Shown: positions 8,186-14,298 of the stretch, piece after piece
Layout of the letters: each line of letters starts with the position of its first letter
Numbering within the stretch: position 1 is the stretch's first letter
Virus record (IMG/VR): IMGVR_UViG_3300033388_001587
Location: 1-23,550 of that record
DNA length: 23,550 bases
Source of the DNA: a virus
Direction: 5' to 3' (one strand)
The notes under the pieces: generated by a model
Told to the model about the DNA's origin: nothing
Databases searched by the model: none
The model's input: only the letters and a program-made list of their open reading frames with translations
Translations under genes and position numbers: made by a program

Positions 8186-8522
8186 GCCTACCCCAAAAAC
8201 TCATCGCAAAATTCTGCGACGACCTATTAAACTAGAGCCAGGTATAAGTATTACCTCATTTGATGTTAGTGATCGTGGATCGCGCATTGAAAAGCTTCCA
8301 CCCTTTGGTGAATACGATCCCAACCGAGTACACGTAGCACGACGTAGAAGGGCACACAAAGAGAACAAAATGTTTCCAAGAGGCTGGAAATTTGAATTTG
8401 GTGGAGCTACTGATTACCAAATTAGTGAAAGCGCAGTTAAAGCACTTACAGATGGAGCTATGACTACAATTACTAAAACATCAAAAGGTCATTGGACTGT
8501 TTTTGGAGAGGACATATCATAA
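8178..8522 (+). CDS. Basic protein, tag ORF 5 (114 aa, unknown), paralogue of tag ORF 4
   Basis: It starts MRKPTPKTHRKILRRP, a variant of the N-terminal motif of this gene group. The centre has RVHVARRRRAHKENK (about 50-64), matching tag ORF 4 in sequence and order. The C-terminal half (WKFEFGGATDYQI and on) looks like a small alpha/beta segment of no recognised family. Its stop overlaps the purF start (TAATG), and the purF ribosome-binding site (GGAGAGG) lies inside it, so it is coupled to purF. Confidence 0.68.
   Translation: MRKPTPKTHRKILRRPIKLEPGISITSFDVSDRGSRIEKLPPFGEYDPNRVHVARRRRAHKENKMFPRGWKFEFGGATDYQISESAVKALTDGAMTTITKTSKGHWTVFGEDIS
8328..8344 (+). repeat. 17-bp direct repeat, copy 2 (copy 1 at 8060-8076)
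   Basis: Identical to 8060-8076, in the same reading register (VHVARRR) of tag ORF 5. Confidence 0.85.
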
Positions 8523-9973
8523 TGTGTGGTGTAGTAGGAATATTTGGCAGATCGCCTGTTAATCAATCGTTGTATGACTCATTAACAATGTTGCAACACA
8601 GAGGCCAAGATGCCGCAGGCATTGTAACATGTGATGGTGAGGGTTTACATACACGTAAAGGCAATGGCATGGTACGTGACGTATTTCACACACGACATAT
8701 GCGCAGGCTAAAAGGTAACGTAGGCATAGGCCACGTTCGCTATCCCACATCAGGCAAAAAGAAGGCAAAAGAGGCGCAACCATTCTATGTTAATAGTCCC
8801 TACGGTATTTGTTTAGCACACAACGGCAACCTCGTTAATTATGAACAGCTATCTGAAATGCTAGCTACCACTGATTTGCGTCACCTTAACAGTAAGAGTG
8901 ATAGTGAGGTGCTGTTAAATGTATTTGCACATGAGTTACAAAAGATAGGACAACATGGACTAATGGCTGACCGAGTGTTTAACGCTGCAAGCGAACTATT
9001 CAAACGTGTAAGCGGTGGTTATGCTGTTGTGTCAATCATAGCAAACAATGGGCTCGTAGCATTCCGTGATCCTCATGGGATTCGTCCACTAGTGTTAGGC
9101 AAACGCGACGGTCCCTCAGGGATCGAGTATATGATTGCAAGCGAGAGCGTGGCACTTGACGCATTGGATTTTGAGCGTGTGCGTGACGTAGCTCCAGGTG
9201 AGGTAATATTTATCGACAACAAGGGACGCCTACACACAAAAATATGTTCAGACAAAACACAATGGTCACCATGTATATTTGAATTTGTGTACTTGGCTCG
9301 TCCTGACAGCATAATTGATGGACTCTCAGTTTATAAGGCTCGGCTACGTATGGGCGAGCAGTTGGCAGAGAAGATTATACGTGAGAACAAACACCTTGAC
9401 ATTGATGTTGTTATCCCTATACCTGACACAAGCCGCACACCTGCTGTGCAAGTAGCACACGGACTGGGTGTTAAGTTCCGTGAGGGATTCATTAAGAACC
9501 GATACATAGCTCGCACATTCATTATGCCAGGACAGGCTGAACGTGAAAAGTCTGTCAAACAAAAACTTAATGCTATTGAACTAGAATTCAAAGACAAAAA
9601 TGTACTGTTGGTAGATGACAGTATTGTGCGCGGCACTACGTCGCGTGAAATCATAAAAATGGCGCGCAGGGCAGGGGCGAGGAAAGTATACTTCGCATCT
9701 GCTGCACCCCCTGTGCGCTATCCTAATGTATACGGCATCAACATGCCCACTTTCTCCGAACTAATTGCAGCGGACTGTTCGGAAAAAGAAGTGGAACAAT
9801 TGATTGGTGCTGATTGGCTTGTGTATCAAGACCTTGACGCGCTGATTGATTCAGTCAAGTATGAGACAAGCGACATAAACACGTTTGACACATCGTGTTT
9901 TTCAGGCAACTATATTACGAACGATGTTACAGCCGAATACTTAATCAACTTAGAAAAGAGAGAAAACAAATGA
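8522..9973 (+). CDS. purF: Amidophosphoribosyltransferase (PurF)
   Basis: Catalyses the first committed step of purine synthesis: PRPP plus glutamine gives phosphoribosylamine. The start at 8522 puts the nucleophile cysteine at position 2 (MCGVVGIFG), as needed for an N-terminal glutaminase site after Met removal, with GGAGAGG upstream. Further in-frame starts upstream would bury the cysteine. Other motifs: LQHRGQDAAGI (24-34), GIGHVRYPTSG (68-78), HNGNL (100-104), ARPDSIIDGLSVY (259-271), and the PRPP loop VLLVDDSIVRGTT (361-373). At 483 residues it is close to full length (E. coli 505), has no propeptide, and its C-terminus (CFSGNYITNDV) follows the E. coli-type pattern. All catalytic motifs are intact. 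The stop overlaps the glutamine synthetase start (ATGA). Confidence 0.95.
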   Translation: MCGVVGIFGRSPVNQSLYDSLTMLQHRGQDAAGIVTCDGEGLHTRKGNGMVRDVFHTRHMRRLKGNVGIGHVRYPTSGKKKAKEAQPFYVNSPYGICLAHNGNLVNYEQLSEMLATTDLRHLNSKSDSEVLLNVFAHELQKIGQHGLMADRVFNAASELFKRVSGGYAVVSIIANNGLVAFRDPHGIRPLVLGKRDGPSGIEYMIASESVALDALDFERVRDVAPGEVIFIDNKGRLHTKICSDKTQWSPCIFEFVYLARPDSIIDGLSVYKARLRMGEQLAEKIIRENKHLDIDVVIPIPDTSRTPAVQVAHGLGVKFREGFIKNRYIARTFIMPGQAEREKSVKQKLNAIELEFKDKNVLLVDDSIVRGTTSREIIKMARRAGARKVYFASAAPPVRYPNVYGINMPTFSELIAADCSEKEVEQLIGADWLVYQDLDALIDSVKYETSDINTFDTSCFSGNYITNDVTAEYLINLEKRENK

Positions 9974-10986
9974 TAAAACTACGCTACCTATGGCTTGATG
10001 CAAGAGGACATATAAGAAACAAACTAAAGATTTTGGAACAGGATTACTTAGATGAAGATGATATTCCTGTGTGGAGCTACGATGGTTCTTCAACTGGTCA
10101 AGCACCAACAGGTGATTCAGATTTGTTTATCACCCCAGTAACCTCATACGCAAGTGGAGTACATGACGAAGTGTTAGTGTTGTGTACTGTATCAAGATTT
10201 GATGGCACACTACCTGAGTCAGAGAAGCGACCACAGCTAGAAAGCTTGTACAAGCAATACGCTAGTAATGGCTGGTTGTTTGGAATTGAGCAGGAGTATG
10301 CGCTAATGGATGACACGGGCACTAAGCTCTATCGTTGGCCTGAGGGCGCGTTCCCAGGTGAACAGGGCCCATACTATTGCGGCGTAGGGTACGATGAAGC
10401 TTATGGTGCGTATATCGTTGACGAGCACACAGATGCTTGCATCGAATATGGTCTAGCTATTTGTGGCACTAACGCTGAGGTCATGCCCTCACAATGGGAG
10501 TTTCAGATCGGTGCGAAAGATCCGCTAACTGTTGCTGACGATCTTATTGTTGCGCGCTACTTGTTATACAAGACAGCGGCAAACTATGAGGCAACTGCAA
10601 CACTACATCCTAAGCCTGTTAAGGGCAACTGGAATGGCAGTGGTGCGCACACTAACTTCTCAACGCTAAATATGATGGACCCTACTGTAGGGCCAACAGC
10701 AATTGAAAATGCAATTGCTAATCTAGCTCAGACTCATGACGACTGTATCGAATTATATGGCGAAGACATTCACCACAGGATGACAGGTGAACTTGAAACT
10801 TCTGACATTAGTACATTCTCATACGGCGACAGTGATCGTGCTTGTAGTATACGCAAGCCAATTGGGGTGCGCAAAGATGGTTACGGTTACTTAGAAGATA
10901 GGCGACCGTGCGCTAACATTAATCCATACGTTGTTTGTGCTGCAATTATGCAAAGCGTAGAGGAAGGAATTTGCACAGTAAAATAA
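9970..10986 (+). CDS. Glutamine synthetase, type II (GSII, eukaryote-like)
   Basis: Makes glutamine from glutamate, ammonia and ATP. The ATG at 9970 overlaps the purF stop and gives 338 residues, the short GSII length; a longer upstream frame would lie within purF. GSII landmarks in order: WSYDGSSTGQA (35-45), GIEQEY (105-110), GPYYCGVG (133-140), NAEVMPSQWEFQIG (168-181), HPKPVKGNWNGSGAHTNFST (213-232), RMTGELET (270-277), SIRKP (293-297), GYLEDRRPCANINPY (306-320). Metal and substrate glutamates, the HTNFS histidine and the EDRRP segment are kept. The usual SIRIPR reads SIRKPI, one arginine fewer. GSI and GSIII are excluded by length and motifs. It would feed PurF, encoded next door. Confidence 0.93.
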   Translation: MIKLRYLWLDARGHIRNKLKILEQDYLDEDDIPVWSYDGSSTGQAPTGDSDLFITPVTSYASGVHDEVLVLCTVSRFDGTLPESEKRPQLESLYKQYASNGWLFGIEQEYALMDDTGTKLYRWPEGAFPGEQGPYYCGVGYDEAYGAYIVDEHTDACIEYGLAICGTNAEVMPSQWEFQIGAKDPLTVADDLIVARYLLYKTAANYEATATLHPKPVKGNWNGSGAHTNFSTLNMMDPTVGPTAIENAIANLAQTHDDCIELYGEDIHHRMTGELETSDISTFSYGDSDRACSIRKPIGVRKDGYGYLEDRRPCANINPYVVCAAIMQSVEEGICTVK

Positions 10987-10989
10987 CAG

Positions 10990-11019
10990 TTGACAGGAAC
11001 GTACAGTTCGTGTTACTAT
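10990..11019 (+). promoter_or_regulatory. Sigma-70-type promoter before the nuclease gene
   Basis: TTGACA at 10990-10995 and TACTAT at 11014-11019 with an 18-base spacer. It sits in the 44-base gap between glutamine synthetase and the next gene. The -35 is perfect and the -10 matches 4 of 6. It would start near 11026, so the following gene would have a very short leader. Confidence 0.55.
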
Positions 11020-11030
11020 AAGAAGATAAT

Positions 11031-11534
11031 ATGGCAAAAGTAAATGGAAAACAAAAAGGTAACTCATTTGAGCGTAAGATAGCAAACGCATTATCGGCGC
11101 GATTTGCTGAGTACTCAGGTATATCACAGAGCTTCAGGAGAAATCCAGACTCGGGGTCATTCTTTGGTGGTACTAATATCTCTCGCGCTGAGACACACGA
11201 CACAGATTGGGCTATTTATGGCGACTTAATTTGCCCAAGAGCTTTTAACTTCTCAATCGAATGTAAGCATTACAAAGCCGCACCTAAGCTAAATGGAATA
11301 TTAACTCAGAAGTTGGCTGAGTGGGACAAGTGGATAGCACAAGCAAAGCAAGACGCCGAAGCGAGTAAAAAGGATGTACTTATCGTTATACGATACAACA
11401 ATACCGAGACACTTGTGATGACAGAACCAGGCGCTTCACCACTACAACCTATAATAAATTACAACAATATGGAAATACAAACACTGGAAAATATACTGGA
11501 ATTACCTGACTCGTTTTTCTTCGGTAAAAAATAA
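11031..11534 (+). CDS. PD-(D/E)XK nuclease-like protein
   Basis: A 167-residue protein with the layout of small phage nucleases of the PD-(D/E)XK fold: an N-terminal helix with GNSFERK (E14), a region RNPDSG (37-42), an aspartate in IYGDLICP (D65), and the core strand SIECKHYK (E77, K79). Then come KLAEWDKWIAQAKQDA, a helix seen in the resolvase-like branch, and DVLIVIRYN. A role in DNA repair, recombination or packaging fits gp46/47 upstream, but the substrate cannot be read from the sequence. The ribosome-binding site is AGAAGA, weak. The gene has its own promoter. Confidence 0.65.
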   Translation: MAKVNGKQKGNSFERKIANALSARFAEYSGISQSFRRNPDSGSFFGGTNISRAETHDTDWAIYGDLICPRAFNFSIECKHYKAAPKLNGILTQKLAEWDKWIAQAKQDAEASKKDVLIVIRYNNTETLVMTEPGASPLQPIINYNNMEIQTLENILELPDSFFFGKK

Positions 11535-11564
11535 AAATTAGATATATAGTAGTAGTAGGACATT

Positions 11565-11744
11565 ATGGATAACGAAACATATCAAGCATTACGGATAGTA
11601 TACTCTGCAGCAAAAGAACATTTGCGTGACATGCCTAGCTTAGGAACTCACGACGCAGCAGAACTAGGTTACTCAATAACTATGGTTAGTAATTACATGG
11701 CAATACTTCAAGGCAAACCTCCTCATGGAACACACGATGAATAA
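11565..11744 (+). CDS. Small protein, 59 aa, unknown
   Basis: A 59-codon frame (MDNETYQALRIVYSAAKEHL, mostly helical) with AGTAGTAGGA just before the ATG. It is 30 bases after the nuclease gene and likely in the same transcript. No motif recognised. It is the last plus-strand gene before the convergent gap. Confidence 0.55.
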   Translation: MDNETYQALRIVYSAAKEHLRDMPSLGTHDAAELGYSITMVSNYMAILQGKPPHGTHDE

Positions 11745-11769
11745 TACACAATCAGCCTTGACGGATTCA

Positions 11770-12060
11770 TAATCCTCCCTTGAGAGTGCGGTCGCGCTCA
11801 GATTCTGGGATGCTGGGAATATAAATTAAAGATAGTGCTCTGAGAAAAAGCAACACTAGCTCATGTGAGGATTGATGACCTTATGTGAGTTGCGGTACTC
11901 TACAGGTAACAGCGTAGAGGTGAGGATTTAACTGGTAGGCGCGTACCCGCCAGGCGTTTAGTTATCACATCTAAACTTGGTGAAGGCATAGGCAAGTTAA
12001 TGGGACTGTCGCTACGGCGGTTCCATGGCTCCGACAACGGCAAATATCTCTTTTGAATTA
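11770..12060 (+). ncRNA. Candidate structured RNA or leader/trailer element in the convergent gap
   Basis: The gap 11745-12144 has no convincing gene on either strand but many potential hairpins that follow each other on the plus strand. These are 11784-11789 with 11794-11799 (6 bp, 4-base loop); 11857-11870 with 11879-11892 (14 uninterrupted pairs, 5 of them G-U, 8-base loop); 11898-11903 with 11914-11919 (6 bp); 11956-11961 with 11971-11976 (6 bp); 11974-11979 with 11993-11998 (exclusive with part of the previous one); and 12007-12011 with 12032-12036 (5 bp). The G-U pairs fit a plus-strand RNA. I do not recognise a known family, and no covariation evidence is available here. Confidence 0.35.
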
Positions 12061-12068
12061 AAACAAAA

Positions 12069-12133
12069 CGAAAGCTTCTAGAACGAAGCGAAAGCGAAGT
12101 GATAGAACTTGAAGTTTCGTAGCTTTAGCTACG
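12069..12133. other. Inverted repeats at the convergent junction
   Basis: CGAAA(G)CTTC at 12069-12078 can pair with GAAGTTTCG at 12111-12119, and a perfect 6-bp hairpin CGTAGC-TTTA-GCTACG follows at 12118-12133. The segment between them repeats CGAAG/GCGAAAGCGAAG. The site lies where plus- and minus-strand genes converge, so a bidirectional terminator is possible, but neither strand has the T-run expected of an intrinsic terminator. Confidence 0.35.
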
Positions 12134-12144
12134 TACTAGGATTA

Positions 12145-12366
12145 CTAAGTGTTCTTAAGTATCTCTAAAAAGTATTGTGTTTCAGTTAATGGTGGACCAC
12201 ATTGACCAGTTGTTACTTTATATGTTTTTCCGTTTTCCATCTTTACGATTGCTTGATTCCCAGAAAATATTTTGAATATTCGTGCGGGTTGAACACCCTC
12301 GCCACGACGCCACAGATGCTTGACTGTTACTAGATCGCCTACTTGATGTTTGGCTTTAGTTGCCAT
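12145..12366 (-). CDS. Small beta-rich protein, 73 aa, unknown
   Basis: The product MATKAKHQVGDLVTVKHLWRR... alternates short hydrophobic strands and turns (DLVTVKHL, ARIFKIFSGN, QAIVKME, TYKVTT), like an SH3-type or KOW-like barrel. That is a pattern impression only. The ATG directly follows the stop of the preceding gene (TAAATG). It is the last gene of the minus-strand tail operon. Confidence 0.6.
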   Translation of the reverse strand: MATKAKHQVGDLVTVKHLWRRGEGVQPARIFKIFSGNQAIVKMENGKTYKVTTGQCGPPLTETQYFLEILKNT

Positions 12367-12540
12367 TTAAGTGAATGTGTGGGGAGTAGATTCCCAGACG
12401 ATCTTATAGTCGCCTAGTCCTTCCTTCTCAAGCAATGCTTTTGCATCATCTTTATTGTGTGCTACAAACGTTACAGACCTTCCTGTCTCTTTGCAAGCTG
12501 CCATAAATGTTTTGCAATCAGGTTGTTGTCCATCTAGCAT
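12367..12540 (-). CDS. Small protein, 57 aa, unknown
   Basis: An ATG at 12540, one base after the stop of the 186-residue gene, opens 57 codons whose stop abuts the next ATG at 12366. The product (MLDGQQPDCKTFMAACKETG, then SVTFVAHNKDDAKALLEKEGL and DYKIVWES) has a beta-alpha-beta look. It fills the only space between two coding genes with no gap, which supports coding although the frame is short. Function unknown. Confidence 0.6.
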   Translation of the reverse strand: MLDGQQPDCKTFMAACKETGRSVTFVAHNKDDAKALLEKEGLGDYKIVWESTPHTFT

Positions 12541-12541
12541 T

Positions 12542-13102
12542 TTACTTACCCCAAGGACGCCTGTTGTAGATGCGCAGGACGCGCTTTAGCCAATCTTCAG
12601 GATACTGGTCAACAACATCTGTACTCATACGTAAACGTACAGCAATAATGTCGTGTCCAATTGTGTCTACTGAAATGATACCAGCAAACTTTTTAAAGTG
12701 TAATGTAGTTAGTGCAGAGATACGTAGTTCAATATCACCACGTAGTTCAGTTAATAGTTCGCGTGTGCCATCGTCAGCAACACTGTGATGTGCAGCCCAC
12801 TTAATGTCGCCTTTCATAATAGCTACATCTGTTGTTAGCCTGTCGCCTAGCAAAGAGCGAGTGTAAATAGTACCTGCTTCAGGCCCATCTACTAAAGGGA
12901 ATTCAGTTAGTGGAAATTCAGTGCCCGCCATTGAAAATGGTGACCAGTCAATATTTTGCATATCGAGTACACGACTAGTAGAGTATACCCAATTGTAGCG
13001 AGGGTATAGCTTGTATGCTGTTTCGTCGTTTAGTGGAACATCAATGTTCGTTTCGATATTCTCAAACGGTGTGTCTTTTAATTCTATGCCTATAAATGTC
13101 AT
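12542..13102 (-). CDS. Conserved-looking phage protein, 186 aa, possible ATP-grasp-like remnant
   Basis: Recognisable patches are YNWVYSTSRVLDMQNI (about 35-50), a stretch GDIKWAAHHSV, and a C-terminal run IISVDTIGHDIIAVRLRMSTD followed by YPEDWLK. The order (YNWVY, a Dvai-x-x-G-x-x-W-x-x-H segment, then TIG-x-x-I-x-x-V-x-LRM and an acidic/aromatic end) resembles a family of uncharacterised T4-like cyanophage proteins that I recall. The last part resembles the end of ATP-grasp domains. Both comparisons are from memory and weak. AAAGG lies upstream of the ATG. It is in the tail operon, but no structural role can be shown. Confidence 0.6.
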   Translation of the reverse strand: MTFIGIELKDTPFENIETNIDVPLNDETAYKLYPRYNWVYSTSRVLDMQNIDWSPFSMAGTEFPLTEFPLVDGPEAGTIYTRSLLGDRLTTDVAIMKGDIKWAAHHSVADDGTRELLTELRGDIELRISALTTLHFKKFAGIISVDTIGHDIIAVRLRMSTDVVDQYPEDWLKRVLRIYNRRPWGK

Positions 13103-13114
13103 GTGTGTTTACCT

Positions 13115-13330
13115 TTACATCTGTTCTGGTGCGTCTGGATCTTTGTTCATCTCGTTTACGTAATCAACTACTGCGTTTCTCTGTATGGAACTCATGCCCC
13201 AAGCTTCTTCCCAACTAACCCCGCCCTTCATATGATAACAAATGGATATGATTGAACTCTCGATCCGATTGTTAACCGCAGCTAGCATGTTTATATAGTC
13301 CTTAATCTCTTCCGCGGAAGCATATGTCAA
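13115..13330 (-). CDS. C-terminal extension ORF of the tail-assembly chaperone (probably made by -1 frameshift)
   Basis: A 71-codon frame whose first start-like codon is TTG at 13330. There is no ribosome-binding site before it, and the frame stays open upstream to 13357, across the end of the preceding gene. Its -1 register relative to that gene, together with a slippery heptamer at 13342-13348, suggests it is translated as a fusion: residue 283 of the upstream protein followed by 75 residues here, 358 in all. The product is helical, with ICYHMKGGVSWEEAWGMSSIQRN. An independent start is possible at the ATG at 13288 (57 residues), which has AAGGA ten bases upstream. The layout copies lambda G/GT tail chaperones. 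Confidence 0.6.
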   Translation of the reverse strand: MTYASAEEIKDYINMLAAVNNRIESSIISICYHMKGGVSWEEAWGMSSIQRNAVVDYVNEMNKDPDAPEQM

Positions 13331-13335
13331 GAACT

Positions 13336-14190
13336 TTAAGAAAAATTTACAGGGTTAAACTCGATAGGCGCATCCCATTGTGTGCCACATTCTGTGCATG
13401 TAGCAGGTACTGTTTTAGCAATACCAATTTTATTTACGTCGATAATTTTCTCCTCTATCTTATCAACTGTTGACTTATCAATATTTTGAATCCATTCGTT
13501 TATAAATTTTAGCTCAGTAACTTCCTTTACTTCACCTTCTTCATCTGTGTATGCAATACCCTTAATTGAATTACTAATGAGTTCAAAGTTAAGCTTAGAC
13601 ATGTTTTCAAATACATTTGACAGTATTTTAAGACGTTGTTCGTCAGTCATTTCGGGTGTAGCTACTGCATCCTGTAGTTTAGTATTTTCAAATGCCGCCT
13701 TTTGTTGGCGAACCATAGAATCAAATGATCCAGGACGTATATAGACTGTCAATGCATCATCAATAACAACTTCATAGCTTTCATCAATTGTTTCTGCTTG
13801 GTTCAATAATGTTTCAAGCGGCAATGTGAACGTGTTTTCATGCTTGCAATCAAATTTAGGGCACTCTAATTCCATATTGGCTTCTTCACCGTAGGAAGCT
13901 ACACGTATAGCAATCATTAGCACATCAATATCACATGCTAGCAGGGAACGTGGCTTACTAATGTTTGGGACACAACTCTTTATTACATCAAGAGCCGCCT
14001 GTCCAGTTAGTAGTGCATCTGGATTCTGAAGTGTAATCTCATCCTGTGCCGTCATTGGATAGATAGGTAGTTCATCTGCATCATCGAATGTTAATACATT
14101 ATCAGCATAGTACTTGCCGCGTGAGGGCAGTCCTACTGAAAGCTTCACATTCCTGTAATACTTTTGTAATGGGTTGTCGCCTTGTGCCAT
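13336..14190 (-). CDS. T4 baseplate hub/tail-assembly chaperone, gp26/gp51-like
   Basis: A 284-residue protein matching the T4 base plate family that includes gp26 and gp51: LPSRGKYY (21-28), LPIYPMTAQDEITLQNPDALLTG (41-63, the strongest signature), IKSCVPNI (70-77), DIDVLMIAIRVASYG (87-101). Four to five possible zinc ligands follow: C110, C115, H117, and C265 with C268 (CTEC). Members are thought to act in hub and tape-measure assembly and are not all in the mature virion. It is the first gene of the minus-strand tail operon behind a late promoter at 14264-14271. AGAGGAACG precedes the ATG. Its end overlaps the extension ORF through a slippery sequence. Confidence 0.8.
   Translation of the reverse strand: MAQGDNPLQKYYRNVKLSVGLPSRGKYYADNVLTFDDADELPIYPMTAQDEITLQNPDALLTGQAALDVIKSCVPNISKPRSLLACDIDVLMIAIRVASYGEEANMELECPKFDCKHENTFTLPLETLLNQAETIDESYEVVIDDALTVYIRPGSFDSMVRQQKAAFENTKLQDAVATPEMTDEQRLKILSNVFENMSKLNFELISNSIKGIAYTDEEGEVKEVTELKFINEWIQNIDKSTVDKIEEKIIDVNKIGIAKTVPATCTECGTQWDAPIEFNPVNFS
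13342..13348 (-). other. Candidate -1 ribosomal frameshift site (A AAT TTT)
   Basis: On the minus strand the chaperone gene ends GTA AAT TTT TCT TAA. The heptamer A AAT TTT fits the X-XXY-YYZ slippery rule in the correct zero-frame register. A -1 slip reads AAA TTT TTC TTA AAG TTC TTG and enters the downstream frame without a stop. A 12-base palindrome (CTTCCGCGGAAG, 13309-13320) starts 21 bases downstream and could form only a weak stem. Confidence 0.55.
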
Positions 14191-14225
14191 TGTTCGTTCC
14201 TCTTAAAACTATAGTTAATTCTTGT

Positions 14226-14233
14226 GATAAATA
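14226..14233 (+). promoter_or_regulatory. Late promoter (GATAAATA) for the tape-measure gene
   Basis: The context is GTGATAAATAAC. The octamer is exactly flanked by a 5-bp inverted repeat, CTTGT (14221-14225) and ACAAG (14234-14238). The predicted start is near 14239, giving a leader of about 60 bases to the ATG at 14299. It faces the minus-strand late promoter at 14264-14271. Confidence 0.65.
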
Positions 14234-14263
14234 ACAAGTATAGATCAATTGTTATTATAACAG

Positions 14264-14271
14264 TATTTATC
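14264..14271 (-). promoter_or_regulatory. Late promoter (GATAAATA) for the minus-strand tail operon
   Basis: On the minus strand the context is TAGATAAATACT. The predicted start is near 14258, giving a leader of about 68 bases to the ATG at 14190. It transcribes toward and across the plus-strand late promoter at 14226-14233. Confidence 0.6.
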
Positions 14272-14298
14272 TACAAAATTATGAGGGGTTTTTAAAGC

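Noticed and set aside
8492-8521. Upstream in-frame start for purF
   Set aside because: It would bury the catalytic cysteine, which must be next to the initiator Met.
9895-9969. Longer N-terminus for glutamine synthetase starting at 9895
   Set aside because: The extra 25 residues overlap purF, lack family similarity, and the ATGA start at 9970 gives a proper GSII N-terminus.
8300-11030. Glutamine riboswitch controlling purF or glutamine synthetase
   Set aside because: The genes overlap their neighbours, so there is no leader, and no glnA-type motif was seen.
11820-11828. T4-like late promoter TATAAATT
   Set aside because: It has a mismatch to both the T4 octamer and the GATAAATA form used here, and no gene follows on that strand.
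11815-11850. Group I intron core, from AAGATAGTGCTC resembling an S element
   Set aside because: No matching P, Q or R elements lie upstream and no interrupted gene flanks the region.
11990-12140. tmRNA- or tRNA-like signals (GGTTCC near 12019; a GTAGCTTTAGCT stretch recalling an ALA-ending tag)
   Set aside because: No T-loop consensus, acceptor stem, CCA end or open tag frame is present; the frame through the ALA-like stretch has a stop just upstream.
13323-13330. TTGACA on the minus strand at the start of the extension ORF as a promoter
   Set aside because: No -10-like hexamer lies 16-18 bases downstream and it falls within an operon.
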